From: Calditrichota bacterium
Lineage (GTDB): Bacteria; Calditrichota; Calditrichia; RBG-13-44-9
Assembly (NCBI GenBank): GCA_024276455.1
Contig: JAJRXE010000399.1
Coordinates: 1-13,633 of the forward strand
Reading direction: 5' to 3'
Length of the DNA stretch: 13,633 nucleotides
Shown here: one piece after another, positions 12,878-13,633 of the stretch
How the letters are laid out: every line of letters starts with the position of its first letter
Position numbering within the stretch: the first letter of the stretch is position 1
The notes under the pieces: generated by a model
Seen by the model: only the letters and a program-made list of their open reading frames with translations
Databases searched by the model: none
Told to the model about the DNA's origin: nothing
Program-made: the position numbers and the translations under genes

Positions 12878-13633
12878 ATGTTTAAACAGAACATTTCCAT
12901 CGGCCGAATCATGGGGATTCCCATTGGGGTGGATTTTTCCTGGTTCTTGATTTTTGGCTTGCTGTCGTGGTCCCTGGCGCAGAATTACTTCCCCGGAGAG
13001 TTTAAAGATTGGCCCTCTTACTTGTACTGGTTTTTGGGGATGATTACCTCTTTGCTGCTTTTTGCCAGCGTGTTATTGCACGAACTGGGACACTCTTACA
13101 TGGCCCACCGCTTCGATCTGCCGGTACGCAGCATTACCCTGATGGTGTTTGGCGGAGTGGCCCAGATTGCCGGGGAGCCGCGCAGTGCCAAGGCGGAATT
13201 CTGGATTGCCCTGGCCGGACCGCTGGTAAGCTTTTCCATCGGGGCAATTCTCTATTTGCTGGAACCGCTTACGGTGGGATTTTCGCCTTTGTTGGCGGTG
13301 GTTAAATACCTGGCGTATATCAACATCATTCTGGCGGTGTTTAACCTGATTCCCGGCTTTCCCCTGGACGGCGGACGGGTTTTCCGGGCCATTGTCTGGG
13401 CGGTAACACACAATTTGCGCAAGGCCACCATCATTGCTGGAAATGTGGGGCGCTTCTTCGCTTTCCTGTTCATTTATTTGGGAATGCTGCAAATCTTTAC
13501 CGGCAACGTGGGCAACGGTCTCTGGATCATTTTCATCGGCTGGTTCCTGGAGAGTGCCGCTTCCGCTCAAATTCACCAGCAGGAATTGCACGACCTTCTG
13601 AGCCGCCATCAGGTTGCCGATGCCATGAACCGC
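12878..13633 (+). CDS. M50 family zinc metalloprotease, site-2 protease type (partial)
   Basis: This is an intramembrane zinc metalloprotease of the M50/site-2 protease group, cut by the right edge after 252 codons. The N-terminus (ISIGRIMGIPIGVDFSWFLIF) is typical of bacterial M50B proteins. The zinc motif HELGH is at residues 68-72, with Glu69 catalytic, and the third ligand lies in NLIPGFPLDGG (156-166, Asp164). About six membrane segments are visible. After the last one, the sequence HDLLSRHQVADAMNR looks like the lead-in to a CBS domain pair, which many M50B proteins carry. Such proteases cleave membrane-bound regulators or signal peptides. The ATG at 12878 has only a weak GGA site upstream. 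It is transcribed divergently from the glycosyltransferase; the substrate is not evident. Confidence 0.92.
   Translation, partial: MFKQNISIGRIMGIPIGVDFSWFLIFGLLSWSLAQNYFPGEFKDWPSYLYWFLGMITSLLLFASVLLHELGHSYMAHRFDLPVRSITLMVFGGVAQIAGEPRSAKAEFWIALAGPLVSFSIGAILYLLEPLTVGFSPLLAVVKYLAYINIILAVFNLIPGFPLDGGRVFRAIVWAVTHNLRKATIIAGNVGRFFAFLFIYLGMLQIFTGNVGNGLWIIFIGWFLESAASAQIHQQELHDLLSRHQVADAMNR

Noticed and set aside
13073..13609. 178-codon open frame on the minus strand
   Set aside because: It is antisense to the M50 protease, which carries the zinc and NPDG-type motifs. The product looks like shuffled polar sequence.

Overview
The window reads as a bacterial chromosome segment devoted mostly to metal cofactors: nickel uptake, molybdenum cofactor (Moco) synthesis and molybdate uptake. 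It has short intergenic gaps, Shine-Dalgarno sites and stop/start overlaps. The lineage is uncertain. The MoaC-MoaB fusion, NikR with an ECF-type nickel transporter, and moderate GC with many AT-rich intergenic runs suggest a Gram-negative-type bacterium in or near the FCB/Calditrichota area, but this is a low-confidence guess. No phage, plasmid, CRISPR, tRNA or rRNA was seen.

Left block (1-2437, minus strand): a nickel regulon in the order nikR, nikM (CbiM-like), nikN (PDGLE protein), nikQ (CbiQ/EcfT) and nikO (ATPase, running off the left edge). NikR carries the expected nickel ligands. NikM has the His2 and His67 expected of a nickel-binding S component. A pair of directly repeated half-sites overlaps the predicted nikR promoter.

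Middle-left (2438-3465, plus strand): an ArsR-family regulator, with a perfect 9-bp inverted repeat over its own predicted promoter, followed by a NifX/NafY-type protein with a histidine-rich insert. A bidirectional terminator closes the unit.

Middle (3466-8508, minus strand): a Moco operon led by a Moco riboswitch. The order is moaA, a MOT1-type molybdate transporter, a moaC-moaB fusion, moeA, and a MOSC-domain gene. Adjacent genes are 7 nt apart or less, or overlap. The riboswitch can pair its first helix with the moaA Shine-Dalgarno site, so Moco sufficiency should shut down both synthesis and molybdate import. The MOSC gene is interrupted by one in-frame TAG where relatives, as I recall them, have Glu. 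MoaD and MoaE are not in the window.

Right part (8509-13633): a 460-nt divergent region holds the riboswitch, promoters and a cluster of competing inverted repeats. It is followed by a PutP-like sodium:solute symporter whose cation-site residues differ from PutP (Gly55-Glu56 instead of Asp55-Met56). Then come an AT-rich islet with a small protein plus a nucleotidyltransferase (a toxin-antitoxin-like pair), a long GT4 glycosyltransferase, a roughly 290-nt divergent region with a 9-2-9 palindrome and a structured leader, and the start of an M50 site-2 protease cut by the right edge. Two copies of a roughly 30-bp palindromic repeat, in the same orientation, lie on either side of the glycosyltransferase gene.

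I see no clearly new multi-gene system. The items most worth following are the amber-interrupted MOSC gene, the ArsR/His-rich NifX unit, the paired repeats around the glycosyltransferase, and the variant symporter.
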